DNA from: Shinella yambaruensis
GTDB taxonomy: Bacteria > Pseudomonadota > Alphaproteobacteria > Rhizobiales > Rhizobiaceae
Direction: 5' to 3'
Length of the DNA stretch: 64,000 nucleotides
Assembly (NCBI RefSeq): GCF_022899355.1
Contig: NZ_JALJCK010000006.1
Span: forward strand, 62,001-126,000
The position numbers and the translations under genes are program-made. Under the pieces are notes generated by a model that worked only from the letters and a program-made list of their open reading frames with translations, was not told where the DNA came from and did no database searches. Below are positions 63,970-64,000 of the stretch, in pieces (position 1 is the first letter of the stretch; each line of letters opens with the position of its first letter).

Positions 63970-64000
63970 CAGATCCTGTTCCTGTCCGTTTCTGGAACAG

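Overview
The window is GC-rich, densely coded chromosomal DNA from an alphaproteobacterium, almost certainly a member of the Rhizobiaceae (Rhizobium, Ensifer, Shinella or Agrobacterium relatives). The reasons are a Mur-type sitABCD operon, RIME-like palindromic repeats, an ornithine decarboxylase behind a long speF-type leader, many LacI-controlled sugar operons, and a xylose operon ordered LacI-xylB-xylA. No insertion sequence, prophage, CRISPR array, tRNA or rRNA was seen. I cannot name the genus from sequence alone.

Layout. 1-5444: a CUT1 sugar ABC transporter (binding protein, two permeases, ATPase cut by the window edge) divergent from a LacI regulator, with two related operator sequences between them. 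5492-12978: a compact catabolic unit. On the minus strand it encodes LacI repressor, Gfo/Idh oxidoreductase, CoA-transferase, enoyl-CoA hydratase and aldehyde dehydrogenase, nearly all overlapping. A DHDPS-like DUF993 aldolase is divergent, and both promoters carry the same operator. This is the best candidate for an undescribed pathway. 13064-17034: uracil-DNA glycosylase, an orphan squalene-cyclase-like protein, nucleoside hydrolase and a D-amino-acid-dehydrogenase-type flavoprotein. 17157-20645: manganese transporter SitABCD with two Mur/Fur-type boxes. 20825-27695: a small anchored protein, LysS, GltX, an SLC13-type carrier and TerC. 27841-32645: a TetR-controlled EmrAB-type efflux pair and a Tat-exported metallophosphoesterase.

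32729-36581: xylose catabolism (LacI, xylulokinase, xylose isomerase). 36930-38438: a soluble globin-coupled chemoreceptor. 38473-48595: a second carbohydrate region with a LacI regulator, a CUT2 ABC transporter, an IolE-like TIM-barrel isomerase, a second Gfo/Idh oxidoreductase, an HD-GYP protein and a GH1 beta-glucosidase. Its operators include a tandem pair of 14-bp palindromes 21 bp apart and an 18-bp perfect palindrome before the beta-glucosidase. 48683-54968: CHASE4-GGDEF-EAL protein, TrhO, CYTH protein, KDPG aldolase, DUF533 protein, GNAT acetyltransferase and a small membrane protein. 54979-57605: a ZevAB-like metal transporter pair and a LysR regulator. 57606-63969: ornithine decarboxylase with a structured leader, GNAT acetyltransferase, OmpW, a serine beta-lactamase-fold protein, a small glyoxalase-like protein and an outer-membrane beta-barrel protein.

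How it fits together. The window is mostly a plant- or soil-sugar scavenging region: three sugar import or catabolism loci plus a beta-glucosidase, each with its own LacI repressor and visible operators. Metal homeostasis (SitABCD, ZevAB-like, TerC), drug efflux and signalling genes lie between them. Two of the three RIME-like repeats lie between co-directional genes inside transport or catabolic operons, where their hairpins could set relative expression.
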